In this document: piece after piece, positions 1 to 9,217 of the stretch
How positions within the stretch are numbered: position 1 is the first letter of the stretch
How the letters are laid out: each line of letters starts with the position of its first letter
NCBI RefSeq assembly: GCF_003917135.1
Contig: NZ_RPDI01000012.1
Span: 21,404 to 85,403, forward strand
Direction of reading: 5' to 3'
DNA length: 64,000 nt
DNA from: Leucobacter chromiireducens
GTDB lineage: Bacteria > Actinomycetota > Actinomycetes > Actinomycetales > Microbacteriaceae
Position numbers and translations under genes: made by a program
The notes under the pieces: generated by a model
Database searches by the model: none
What the model saw: the letters and a program-made list of their open reading frames with translations, nothing else
What the model was told of the DNA's origin: nothing

Positions 1-1861
1 AGCACTTCGCCAGCTTCGCGAGCACGTCCGACGCACCCTTCACCACCACGCCGCTCGAGTCCGTCGGCCGCTGTGGGCGCGGCGCGTCGATGATCGGCAC
101 GGTCGCGATGGCCGGCTCCGTGGAGCTCTGCTCGTCGAGCACCAGCGCGGTGACCTTCTCGACCACCGACTGGGCGGACACGTGGTTCGCACCCACCGCG
201 GCGTACAGCGCGGTCACATCCGCGTAGCGCAGCTGCAGCGCGACCTGCTGCAGCCCCTCCGAGTTCATCACGCGGTGCAGCGGCAGGCCCTGCTTGCGCA
301 GCGCTTTCGCGATCTCCGCCTTGCCGGTCTCCGCCGCCTCCTCGCGGCGCTCCTTGGTGAACCACTGCCGAATCTTGTTCTGGGCGCGCTTGCTCTTGAC
401 GAACGTCAGCCAGTTCTTGTTCGGGCCAGCGTTCGGGTCCTTCGAGGTGAACACCTCGACCACGTCGCCGTTCTGCAGCGCGGTCTCGAGGGGCACCAGG
501 CGGCCGTTCACGCGCGCGCCCATCGTCCGGTGCCCCACCTCGGTGTGCACCGCGTAGGCGAAGTCGACGGTGGTGCCGCCCGCTGGCAGTCCGACGACCC
601 GACCCTTCGGCGTGAAGACGTACACTTCCTTCGCACCGATCTCGAAGCGCAGCGCGTCGAGGAACTCGCTGGGATCCTCGGTCTCCGCCTGCCAGTCCGA
701 GATGTGCGCGAGCCACGCCATGTCGTTCGAGGAGGGGGCAGCGCCCGGTGCCTGACGCTGCTTGTACTTCCAGTGCGCGGCAACGCCGTACTCGGCACGC
801 TGGTGCATCTCCACCGTGCGGATCTGGATCTCCACGGCGCGGCCGTCGGGGCCGATCACGGTGGTGTGCAGCGACTGATACAGGTTGAACTTCGGGGTGG
901 CGATGTAGTCCTTGAATCGCCCAGGAATCGGGGTCCACCGCGCGTGCACGGCGCCGAGCACCGCGTAGCAGTCGCGGATGGACTGCACGAGCACGCGGAT
1001 GCCCACCAGGTCGTAGATGTCGTCGAAGTCGCGACCACGGACGATCATCTTCTGGTAGATCGAGTACAGCTCCTTGGGTCGGCCGGTCACCTCACCGCGG
1101 ATGCGGGCCTCCCGCAGATCAGCCTCAATGGAACTGATGACCACACCGACGAGCTCATCGCGCTGCGGGTTGCGCTGCGAGATGAGGTTCTCGATCTCCG
1201 CGTAGAGCTTCGGCTTCAGCACGGCGAAGGAGAGATCCTCGAGCTCGGCCTTGATCGACTGGATGCCGAGGCGGTGCGCCAGCGGGGCGTAGATCTCGAG
1301 CGTCTCCTGCGCCTTGCGCTTCGCCGAGTCGCCAGAGACGAACCCCCAGGTGCGAGCGTTGTGCAGCCGGTCGGCGAGCTTGATCACCAGCACGCGGATG
1401 TCCTTCGCCATGGCGACGACCATCTTGCGCACGGTCTCCGCCTGCGCCGAGTCCCCGTACTTGACCTTGTCGAGCTTCGTCACGCCGTCCACCAGCATGG
1501 CGATCTCCTCACCGAAGTCCTCGGTGAGCTGCGTCAGGGTGTAGTCGGTGTCCTCGACCGTGTCGTGCAGCAGCGCCGCGGCGATCGCAACCGGCGCGAC
1601 GCCCAGCTCGGCGAGGATCTGGGCCACCGCGATGGGGTGAGTGATGTACGGCTCGCCCGAGCGCCGCTTCTGGCCACGATGCGCGCGCTCAGCCGTCGTA
1701 TACGCGCGCTCGATCACCGAAAGGTCGGCGCGAGGATAATTCCCGCGCACCGTGCGAACCAGCTGATCAACCGCACCCGGCGCGCTGCCGCGGGAGAAGA
1801 TCCGAGGCACAAGTCGGCGCAGTGCGGTCGTGCCGCCATGCGTTACATCACTCGTTACCAC
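1..1861 (-). CDS. relA: Bifunctional (p)ppGpp synthetase/hydrolase, 3' end outside the window
   Basis: Rel/SpoT-family enzyme that makes and degrades the alarmone (p)ppGpp in the stringent response. The frame is open from a GTG at 1861 to the window edge, 620 residues of the usual 700-800. An HD-type hydrolase domain is visible, with HDTVEDT near residues 99-105, followed by the synthetase domain (RFKDYIATPK, NLYQSLHTTV and GVAAHWKYK) and a TGS domain (VYVFTPKG). The C-terminal ACT domain is cut off. The start is supported by an AGGAGG-type ribosome binding site about 7 nt upstream. The intact HD motif argues for a bifunctional Rel rather than a synthetase-only RelA. It is the last gene of the ruvAB-yajC-secDF run, 77 bp after secF. 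Confidence 0.96.
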   Translation of the reverse strand, partial: MVTSDVTHGGTTALRRLVPRIFSRGSAPGAVDQLVRTVRGNYPRADLSVIERAYTTAERAHRGQKRRSGEPYITHPIAVAQILAELGVAPVAIAAALLHDTVEDTDYTLTQLTEDFGEEIAMLVDGVTKLDKVKYGDSAQAETVRKMVVAMAKDIRVLVIKLADRLHNARTWGFVSGDSAKRKAQETLEIYAPLAHRLGIQSIKAELEDLSFAVLKPKLYAEIENLISQRNPQRDELVGVVISSIEADLREARIRGEVTGRPKELYSIYQKMIVRGRDFDDIYDLVGIRVLVQSIRDCYAVLGAVHARWTPIPGRFKDYIATPKFNLYQSLHTTVIGPDGRAVEIQIRTVEMHQRAEYGVAAHWKYKQRQAPGAAPSSNDMAWLAHISDWQAETEDPSEFLDALRFEIGAKEVYVFTPKGRVVGLPAGGTTVDFAYAVHTEVGHRTMGARVNGRLVPLETALQNGDVVEVFTSKDPNAGPNKNWLTFVKSKRAQNKIRQWFTKERREEAAETGKAEIAKALRKQGLPLHRVMNSEGLQQVALQLRYADVTALYAAVGANHVSAQSVVEKVTALVLDEQSSTEPAIATVPIIDAPRPQRPTDSSGVVVKGASDVLAKLAKC

Positions 1862-1938
1862 CCTGCCTCCTCCTCGAATGTTTGAACGCTACACCACGGG
1901 CGCCCATTCCGACGAACTGGGCGCCCGCGCCGAGCGTG

Positions 1939-3012
1939 CTACTTCGATGTGGACGGCTGGTCCGCCTCCTCGGCGAGCTCCGCTGCGGCGTCCCCGGCGT
2001 CCTTCGCGGTCGCCGTACCGCCTGCGTCCTCGCCGCGCGCGCGACGCACGCGGGCGTCGTGTCGCTTGATCTCGGTCTCGCCCTCGCGGAGGTGGGCGTA
2101 GGCCGGGGCCGCGATGAAGATCGTCGAGTACGCGCCGACGAGGATGCCGATGAACAGCGCGAGCGAGATGTCGCGCAGCGTGCCGGCGCCCAGCATGAAC
2201 GCGCCGATGAAGAGAATCGAGCCGACCGGCAGCAGCGCAACCACCGAGGTGTTGATGGAGCGCACGAGCGTCTGATTCACACCGAGGTTTACGGCCTCGC
2301 CGAATGTGCGACGGTCGTTGAGCTCGCCCGGCATCGTGTTCTCTCGGATCTTGTCGAACACCACGACGGTGTCGTATAGCGAGTATCCGAGGATCGTGAG
2401 GAAGCCGATCATCGCCGCCGGCGTGATCTCGAAGCCCGAGATCCCGTAGATGCCCGCGGTGATGACGAGGTCGTGGAGCAGCGCGAGAATCGCCGCGAGC
2501 GACATCTTCCACGTGCGGAAGTAGATCGCCATCACGAGCGCCGCGAACAGGATGAACACGATGAGCGCGATCACCGCCTGCCGCGTGATGTCCTGACCCC
2601 AGGCCGGGCCGATGTAGGAGTACGTGACCTCCTGCTCCTCGACATCGTACGCCTTCGCGAGCGCTGCCGTGACGGCCCGGTTCTCGGCGTCCTCGAGGGC
2701 CTCGGTCTGCACGCGAATGTCGGTGGGACCGAGCAGGCTGACACGCGGCGTGCTCTGCGGCAGCACCTCAGCGACGGCGCGCTCGGCGACCTTCGGATCG
2801 CGCTCCTCGCCCTGACTCAGGTGCACCTGGAACTGGCTGCCGCCGGTGAACTCGATGCCGAAGCTGAATCCGCCGCGGAGCATCGGGCCGACGATGGACA
2901 GAATGATGAGCACGATCGAGATCGCGTACCACCGCTTGCGGCGGCCGACGAAGTCAATCGACTTCTCGCCGGTGTAGAGCGCGTTGCCGAACTCCGAGAA
3001 TGAGCGAGCCAT
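1939..3012 (-). CDS. secF: Protein translocase subunit SecF
   Basis: SecF partners SecD in the membrane and uses proton-motive force to help complete Sec-dependent export. The protein has 357 residues beginning MARSFSEFGNALYTGEKSID. It has a first membrane segment (YAISIVLIILSIVGPML), the family FTGGSQFQV motif in the external loop, and five further membrane segments including ILGYSLYDTVVVFDKIREN. The tail is charged and Ala-rich. An open frame extends 55 codons upstream, but it overlaps secD and does not resemble SecF, so I place the start at 3012. Only one base separates it from the secD stop, so the two are probably translationally coupled. Confidence 0.97.
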   Translation of the reverse strand: MARSFSEFGNALYTGEKSIDFVGRRKRWYAISIVLIILSIVGPMLRGGFSFGIEFTGGSQFQVHLSQGEERDPKVAERAVAEVLPQSTPRVSLLGPTDIRVQTEALEDAENRAVTAALAKAYDVEEQEVTYSYIGPAWGQDITRQAVIALIVFILFAALVMAIYFRTWKMSLAAILALLHDLVITAGIYGISGFEITPAAMIGFLTILGYSLYDTVVVFDKIRENTMPGELNDRRTFGEAVNLGVNQTLVRSINTSVVALLPVGSILFIGAFMLGAGTLRDISLALFIGILVGAYSTIFIAAPAYAHLREGETEIKRHDARVRRARGEDAGGTATAKDAGDAAAELAEEADQPSTSK

Positions 3013-3013
3013 C

Positions 3014-4825
3014 TCAGCTCTCCTTTCCGGCGGTAGCGCCAGCGGCCTCGGCCGCCTTGCGCTCCGCGATCGTCTGACGGCGTTCCGCTTCCTTCTGGCT
3101 GCGTGCCACCTTCTTGCCTGCGCCCTTGCTCGCGATGACCGGCTCGCGGAACTGGGCACGGCCGCGATACACGGCACCCAGACGCTTCGGGTCGAGGCCC
3201 GAGAACGGGTGCCCGCCCTGGTAGAAGCGCGTCCGCGCGAGCAGCGTCATCATCGGGTGGGTGAAGAGCGCAACGACGATCACGTCGACGAGCGTCGTGA
3301 GGCCGAGCGTGAACGCGAAGCCCTTCACGTTGCCGACGGCCAGGATGAAGAGGATCACCGCGGCGAGGAAGTTCACGCCATCGGACGCGAGCACGGTGCG
3401 GAAGGCACGCTTCCAGCCGTGCTCAACGGCGCGCTCGATCGAGAAACCGTCGCGCAGCGCATCGCGGATGCGCTCGAAGTAGACGATGAACGAGTCGGCG
3501 GTGAAGCCGACGGCCACGATGATGCCGGCCACGCCGGCGAGCGAGAGACGGTACCCCTGACGCCACGAGAAGAAGGTGAGCAGCAGGTAGGTCAGCACAC
3601 CCGCGATCGCGAGCGACGCGATCGTCAGCGAGCCGAGCGCGCGGTACTGGAAGAGCGAGTAGATCACGACGAGGAGCAGGCCGATCAGGCCGGCGAGCAG
3701 GCCGTAGCCGAGCTGGCTCGCGCCGAGCGTCGCAGAGATGTCCTCCTGGCTCTGCACCGTGAAGTCGATGGGCAGTGCGCCGAACTTCAGCTGGTCGGCC
3801 AGCGCCTGCGCCGACTCCTGAGTGAAGTCGCCGCTGATCGAGGGGCGGCCGTCGAGGATCTGGCCCTGCATCTGCGGGGCGGAGAGGACCCGCCCGTCGA
3901 GCACGAACGCGAACTGATCCTGCGGGCTCGGCGCACCGTAGAGGCGGGTGCTGATCTTGCCGAAGACCTCGGTACCCTTGGCGTTCATCGTGATCTGAAC
4001 GACCCAGCCGCCCGTGGTGGCGCCGCTCTGGTTGGTGGCCATCTGGGCGGAGGCGTCGGTGATGACGTCGCCCTTCAGCTCGACCGGACCGAGGATGTAC
4101 TTCTGCGTGCCTGTCTCGTCGCAGGTGATGAGCGGGACAGCGGGATCGGCGTTTCCGGTCTCGAGCGCCGCCTCCGACTGGCAGGTGAACGCGTCGAACT
4201 TGGTCTGCAGACCCGGGGTGATCCATGCGAGGTCCCCGGCGTTCTCTGGCTCCGTCTCGGGCACCAGATCCTCTGGGGTGAGCGCGTCCGCGGCAGCGCG
4301 CGCCTCCTCCGCGGCCGCGATGGCCTGCTGACGAGTCTCTTCAGCCGCCTTCTCCGCCTCGGTCAGCTCGACCGGGTTGCCGTCCTCGTCCGTCTTCGGC
4401 TCGGGGGCCGGCTGCTGCGTGAGGTCGATCCCAATCCCGGTGGCGAGCACCGGACGGAAGTCGAGCTTCGCCGACGCCTCGATGCGCGCGAGCGTTGCCT
4501 CATCGGCCTTGCCGGGAATCGACACGGAGATGTGCTGATTGCCCTGCGTGGTGATCTCCGCCTCGGAGACCCCGGCCGCGTCGACGCGCTGGCGAATGAT
4601 CGACACGGCCTGCTGCAGCTGCTCGCCGCTGACCGTCGCGCCGTCGGTCTGCTCCGCGGCGAGCAGAATCTGCGTACCGCCCTGCAGATCGAGAGCGAGT
4701 TTCGGCGTCCACGTCGCATCGCTTCGGAACACACCATAGGTGATCAGACCCGCGAGGCCCACGAGGAGGACCAATAGGAAGACCAGGGAGCGACGGGCTC
4801 CCCGGACGGCTGGAGTGGACGCCAA
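3014..4825 (-). CDS. secD: Protein translocase subunit SecD
   Basis: SecD forms a complex with SecF and YajC at the SecYEG channel. The product has 603 residues: an N-terminal membrane segment (SLVFLLVLLVGLAGLITYGVF), the DLQGGTQILL motif at the start of the large external P1 region, and five C-terminal membrane helices with the AVGFTADSFIVYFERIRD motif. The external domain has an Ala/Glu-rich insertion around residues 150-200, as in other actinobacterial SecD proteins. The start codon is TTG and I see no strong ribosome binding site before it, so initiation may be weak or coupled to upstream translation. It lies 74 bp after yajC with a GC hairpin between. Confidence 0.96.
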   Translation of the reverse strand: MASTPAVRGARRSLVFLLVLLVGLAGLITYGVFRSDATWTPKLALDLQGGTQILLAAEQTDGATVSGEQLQQAVSIIRQRVDAAGVSEAEITTQGNQHISVSIPGKADEATLARIEASAKLDFRPVLATGIGIDLTQQPAPEPKTDEDGNPVELTEAEKAAEETRQQAIAAAEEARAAADALTPEDLVPETEPENAGDLAWITPGLQTKFDAFTCQSEAALETGNADPAVPLITCDETGTQKYILGPVELKGDVITDASAQMATNQSGATTGGWVVQITMNAKGTEVFGKISTRLYGAPSPQDQFAFVLDGRVLSAPQMQGQILDGRPSISGDFTQESAQALADQLKFGALPIDFTVQSQEDISATLGASQLGYGLLAGLIGLLLVVIYSLFQYRALGSLTIASLAIAGVLTYLLLTFFSWRQGYRLSLAGVAGIIVAVGFTADSFIVYFERIRDALRDGFSIERAVEHGWKRAFRTVLASDGVNFLAAVILFILAVGNVKGFAFTLGLTTLVDVIVVALFTHPMMTLLARTRFYQGGHPFSGLDPKRLGAVYRGRAQFREPVIASKGAGKKVARSQKEAERRQTIAERKAAEAAGATAGKES

Positions 4826-4857
4826 AACGACTGCTTTCTCTCAGTGCTGGGGTGAAA

Positions 4858-4879
4858 CGGCCGGGGAATCCCCCGGCCG
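4858..4879 (-). terminator. GC-rich hairpin between yajC and secD
   Basis: A perfect 9-bp stem (CGGCCGGGG / CCCCGGCCG) with a 4-nt loop. On the minus strand only a short TTTC follows, so it could be a weak terminator, an attenuator that lowers secDF relative to yajC, or an mRNA processing site. The structure is seen directly; its function is inferred. Confidence 0.5.
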
Positions 4880-4899
4880 GGCGGCACGACCCGAGGCGA

Positions 4900-5397
4900 T
4901 TAGGCCTTGGGGGTCTGCTCGCCACCCTGCTGGTCGGTGTCCGGACGGTCAGAATCGCCCTCGGTCGCGGGCGCCTGAGGCTCCCCCGCCGCAGCGTCGG
5001 TGACCTCGGGCAGCTCCTGCGCCTCGGTGGTCTCCGCCGCAGCCGCGGCAGTCTCGCCGTTCGCGTTCGCGATGCGCTCGCCGAACTCGGGATCGTCGTC
5101 GGGTGCGAGCGTGCTCGTCTGCTCCTCAGCGGGAGCCTCGGACGGCGTGATGATCTGCGCGATCGCGTTGCGGTGCGCTACGAGTGTCGAAGTGCCGCTG
5201 CGCACCACGACCTTGTTGTCTTCCTCATCAACGGACTCGACGGTGCCGAAGATGCCGGACTGGAGCATCACCTCAGCGCCAGGACGGAGCCCGTTCTGCA
5301 GTTCCTGCATCGCCTGCTGGCGCTTCTTCCCATTGCGGAACATGAAGAAGATCAGCAGCGCGATCAGCGCGAACATCAGAATGGTAATCGGGTCCAT
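4900..5397 (-). CDS. yajC: Preprotein translocase subunit YajC
   Basis: YajC is a small single-span membrane partner of SecDF. The product has 165 residues beginning MDPITILMFALIALLIFFMF, a single N-terminal helix followed by the conserved basic stretch RNGKKRQQAMQELQNGLRPG and the G(A)EVML..GIFGTV fold. The last 80 residues are an acidic, Ala/Glu/Pro-rich tail common in actinobacterial YajC. The frame is open a further 34 codons upstream, but the start at 5397 follows an AAAGGA ribosome binding site and matches the family N terminus. Downstream of ruvB, upstream of secD. Confidence 0.95.
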   Translation of the reverse strand: MDPITILMFALIALLIFFMFRNGKKRQQAMQELQNGLRPGAEVMLQSGIFGTVESVDEEDNKVVVRSGTSTLVAHRNAIAQIITPSEAPAEEQTSTLAPDDDPEFGERIANANGETAAAAAETTEAQELPEVTDAAAGEPQAPATEGDSDRPDTDQQGGEQTPKA

Positions 5398-5509
5398 CGG
5401 AGGGTGGTCCTTTCGTGGGCGTGCCCGCGCGGGTGCAGACGGCACAATCCTTGCGAGTCTATCGCCCACACGCTGTGCGGAGTGTGGGATTTCGCACAAA
5501 TGTGGTGTT

Positions 5510-6502
5510 TCAGCTCGGCGGAACGAGCCCCACGTGCTCCCACCCCAGCCGGGTCGCGATGCGCCCGCGCGGCGAACGGGTCACCAGCCCGGTGCGCACG
5601 AGGAACGGCTCGACGACCGCCTCGATCGTTTCGGCCTCCTCGCCGACCGACACGGCGAGCGTCGACAGCCCGACCGGCCCCCCACCGAATCGTTCGACAA
5701 TGGCACGCAACACCTCGCGGTCGAGCCGGTCGAGTCCGTGCTCGTCGACGTCGTAGAGCGCAAGCGCCGCCTGCACCGACGCGGTGTCGCCCGGCGTCCC
5801 GTGGACGAGCGCGTAGTCGCGCACGCGCCGCAGCAGGCGGTTCGCGATACGCGGGGTGCCGCGCGAGCGGCTCGCGATCTCGTCGATCCCCCGATCCGAG
5901 AGCTCGAAGCCGAGCAGGCCAGCCGCGCGGCGCACGACGCTCGCGAGCTCCTCGTCGGCGTAGAACTCGAGGTGCGCGGTGAAGCCGAAGCGGTCGCGCA
6001 GCGGGTTGGGCAGGAGGCCCGAGCGCGTGGTCGCCCCGACGAGCGTGAACGGCGCGAGCTCGAGCGGCACCGACGTCGCGCCGGCGCCCTTCCCCACCAT
6101 GATGTCGACCTTGAAGTCCTCCATCGCGAGATAGAGCATCTCCTCGGCGCTGCGCGCCATGCGGTGGATCTCATCGATGAAGAGCACCTCACCGGGCGTG
6201 AGCGCGGAGAGGACCGCAGCGAGGTCGCCAGCGTGCTGGATCGCCGGGCCCGACGTCTGGTGCAGCGGCTTGTCGAGCTCGGCGGCGACGATCATCGAGA
6301 GCGTGGTCTTGCCGAGCCCGGGCGGGCCGGCGAGCAGGATGTGGTCCGGGGTGCGCTGCTGCAGCGTGGCCGCGTTCAGGAGGAGCGAGAGCTGACTGCG
6401 CACCTTCGCCTGGCCAACGAACTCGGCGAGGGTTGCGGGGCGCAGCGCGCCCTCGTACCCCTGCTCGGAGGGCGTGGCCTGCGCCGACAGCTCACCCGTC
6501 AT
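5510..6502 (-). CDS. ruvB: Holliday junction branch migration helicase RuvB
   Basis: AAA+ motor that drives branch migration of Holliday junctions with RuvA. The protein has 330 residues, full length for the family. The Walker A motif GPPGLGKT is at residues 59-66, Walker B with DEIHR near 110-114, sensor motif [18 protein letters not shown], and the C-terminal winged helix has [13 protein letters not shown]. Its ATG overlaps the ruvA stop by 4 bp, so the pair is translated together. The LexA-like box upstream of ruvA suggests DNA-damage control of both. Confidence 0.98.
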   Translation of the reverse strand: MTGELSAQATPSEQGYEGALRPATLAEFVGQAKVRSQLSLLLNAATLQQRTPDHILLAGPPGLGKTTLSMIVAAELDKPLHQTSGPAIQHAGDLAAVLSALTPGEVLFIDEIHRMARSAEEMLYLAMEDFKVDIMVGKGAGATSVPLELAPFTLVGATTRSGLLPNPLRDRFGFTAHLEFYADEELASVVRRAAGLLGFELSDRGIDEIASRSRGTPRIANRLLRRVRDYALVHGTPGDTASVQAALALYDVDEHGLDRLDREVLRAIVERFGGGPVGLSTLAVSVGEEAETIEAVVEPFLVRTGLVTRSPRGRIATRLGWEHVGLVPPS

Positions 6503-7134
6503 CGGGCGGCCCCACTCGCAGCGCGGGATCCGGGACGGCCGGCCTGGAGCAGCGCGAGCGCCGCGCGCAGCAGGCCGGCGTGCTCCTCAGGCGCACCGGC
6601 GGAGAGCGCGTCGGCGACGGCGCCCTCGGCGTCGTTCTGGCTCCAGCCGAGGCCGACAAGGCCCTCGGCAACCGCCTCGGCGGCGCCGTCGCCCGGAGCA
6701 CTGGCGGCCGGGGCGTCCACCGCGCCGAGTTCGAGCGCGTCGAGCTTGCCAGCGAGCGACACGACGATCAGCTTCGCGGTCTTCGGCCCGATCCCCGACA
6801 CCTTGCGGAAAGGTTTCTCGTCCTCCGCGGAAACGGCGCGCGCGATCTCAGCGGGCGAGAGCCCCGAGAGCACCCCGAGCGCGCTCCGCGGGCCGACGCC
6901 GGACACCGCGATCAGGTGCCCGAACACCGCGAGCTCCGGCTCGGAGGCGAAGCCGAACAGGGTGAGGGAGTCTTCGCGCACCACCAGTGAGGTGTGCAGC
7001 GACACGACGTCACCGGGCTGCAGCTGGGACACGCGGCCGCTCGGCACTTCGACGCGCACGCCGAGCCCACCCAAGCCAACAACCGCCCAGCCGGCGCCCG
7101 AGGTCAGCACCGGTCCCTGAATCGAAGCAATCAC
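6499..7134 (-). CDS. ruvA: Holliday junction branch migration protein RuvA
   Basis: RuvA binds the four-way junction and loads RuvB. The product has 211 residues: OB-fold N terminus ([13 protein letters not shown]), tandem helix-hairpin-helix motifs ([14 protein letters not shown] and [12 protein letters not shown]), and the C-terminal domain III that contacts RuvB. I start at the GTG at 7134 because it gives the standard family N terminus and lies exactly 7 nt after a TAGGGT -10 box, as in a leaderless transcript. The usual upstream partner ruvC is not here; leuA occupies that position. Confidence 0.96.
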   Translation of the reverse strand: MIASIQGPVLTSGAGWAVVGLGGLGVRVEVPSGRVSQLQPGDVVSLHTSLVVREDSLTLFGFASEPELAVFGHLIAVSGVGPRSALGVLSGLSPAEIARAVSAEDEKPFRKVSGIGPKTAKLIVVSLAGKLDALELGAVDAPAASAPGDGAAEAVAEGLVGLGWSQNDAEGAVADALSAGAPEEHAGLLRAALALLQAGRPGSRAASGAAR

Positions 7135-7141
7135 ATCGCCC

Positions 7142-7147
7142 ACCCTA
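7142..7147 (-). promoter_or_regulatory. -10 box of a leaderless ruvA promoter
   Basis: TAGGGT on the minus strand, followed by 7 nt and the ruvA GTG. The spacing puts the transcription start on or next to the start codon. The -35 region is weak. Inference from spacing only. Confidence 0.55.
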
Positions 7148-7165
7148 TGGGGTGCCGACACGGCA

Positions 7166-7226
7166 GCGGGCCCGCCACACCGGATCATTCGAACAAAAGT
7201 ACGAATACCCGGGGTGGCGGGCCCGC
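7166..7226 (-). terminator. Large hairpin ending leuA, upstream of ruvA
   Basis: Two 18-nt arms, 7166-7183 and 7209-7226, pair with a single mismatch. The loop contains a second small inverted repeat (ATTCG/CGAAT). It starts about 30 nt after the leuA stop. There is no U-tract, but the stem is long and GC-rich, as is usual for terminators in this kind of genome. Confidence 0.7.
7189..7204. promoter_or_regulatory. LexA (SOS) box upstream of ruvA
   Basis: TCGAAC-AAAA-GTACGA differs by one base from the actinobacterial/Gram-positive LexA consensus TCGAAC-N4-GTTCGA. It sits 42 bp upstream of the ruvA -10 box, inside the loop of the leuA terminator hairpin. ruvAB is a known SOS target in many bacteria, which supports the call. 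Confidence 0.65.
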
Positions 7227-7257
7227 GTGCGGGGCGCGCTCGGCTGCGCCCTGCGCG

Positions 7258-9048
<1,791 letters not shown>

Positions 9049-9073
9049 TCATATCGCTCAGCCAAACACGAAC

Positions 9074-9114
9074 GCCGCGACGAGGAAGGCCTGAGAATTA
9101 GGACTCGTCGCGGC
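9074..9114 (-). promoter_or_regulatory. leuA leader hairpin (attenuator)
   Basis: Perfect 11-bp inverted repeat with arms 9074-9084 and 9104-9114 (CTCGTCGCGGC and its complement) and a 19-nt loop. The 5' arm on the mRNA lies inside the last codons of a leucine-rich leader peptide whose stop codon is in the loop. A GTTCGTGTTT stretch follows on the mRNA. This is the layout of ribosome-mediated attenuation of leucine synthesis. Confidence 0.7.
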
Positions 9115-9142
9115 AGCTAAGGAGAAGCGAGCCGAACAGCAT
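9098..9142 (-). CDS. leuA leader peptide
   Basis: A 14-codon frame encoding MLFGSLLLSCRDES then TAA. Four of 14 residues are Leu, three of them in a row (CTT CTC CTT). The ATG lies 6 nt after a TAAGGT -10 box, so it would be translated from a leaderless mRNA. Its position, leucine run and overlap with the hairpin fit a regulatory leader rather than a functional protein. Confidence 0.7.
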   Translation of the reverse strand: MLFGSLLLSCRDES

Positions 9143-9148
9143 GCGACC

Positions 9149-9154
9149 ACCTTA
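9149..9154 (-). promoter_or_regulatory. -10 box of the leuA leader transcript
   Basis: TAAGGT on the minus strand, 6 nt before the leader-peptide ATG. This spacing predicts a transcript starting at the A of that ATG. Confidence 0.55.
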
Positions 9155-9204
9155 TCACGCGCGCCGCACCGGATCCGTCGCGACGTGAGCGCGTCGCGGC
9201 TGCG

Positions 9205-9210
9205 TAGGCT
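9205..9210 (+). promoter_or_regulatory. -10 box of a leaderless promoter for the DUF2207 gene
   Basis: TAGGCT followed by 7 nt and ATG at 9218. The GGGAGG in the spacer is too close to the ATG to be a normal ribosome binding site, which favours leaderless initiation. Confidence 0.5.
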
Positions 9211-9217
9211 GGGAGGC

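Noticed and set aside
182..1885. A 567-codon plus-strand frame at the start of the window
   Set aside because: It is antisense to rel, which shows clear HD, synthetase and TGS motifs. The plus-strand product is Arg/Leu/Val-rich without any family pattern, a normal side effect of 70% G+C.
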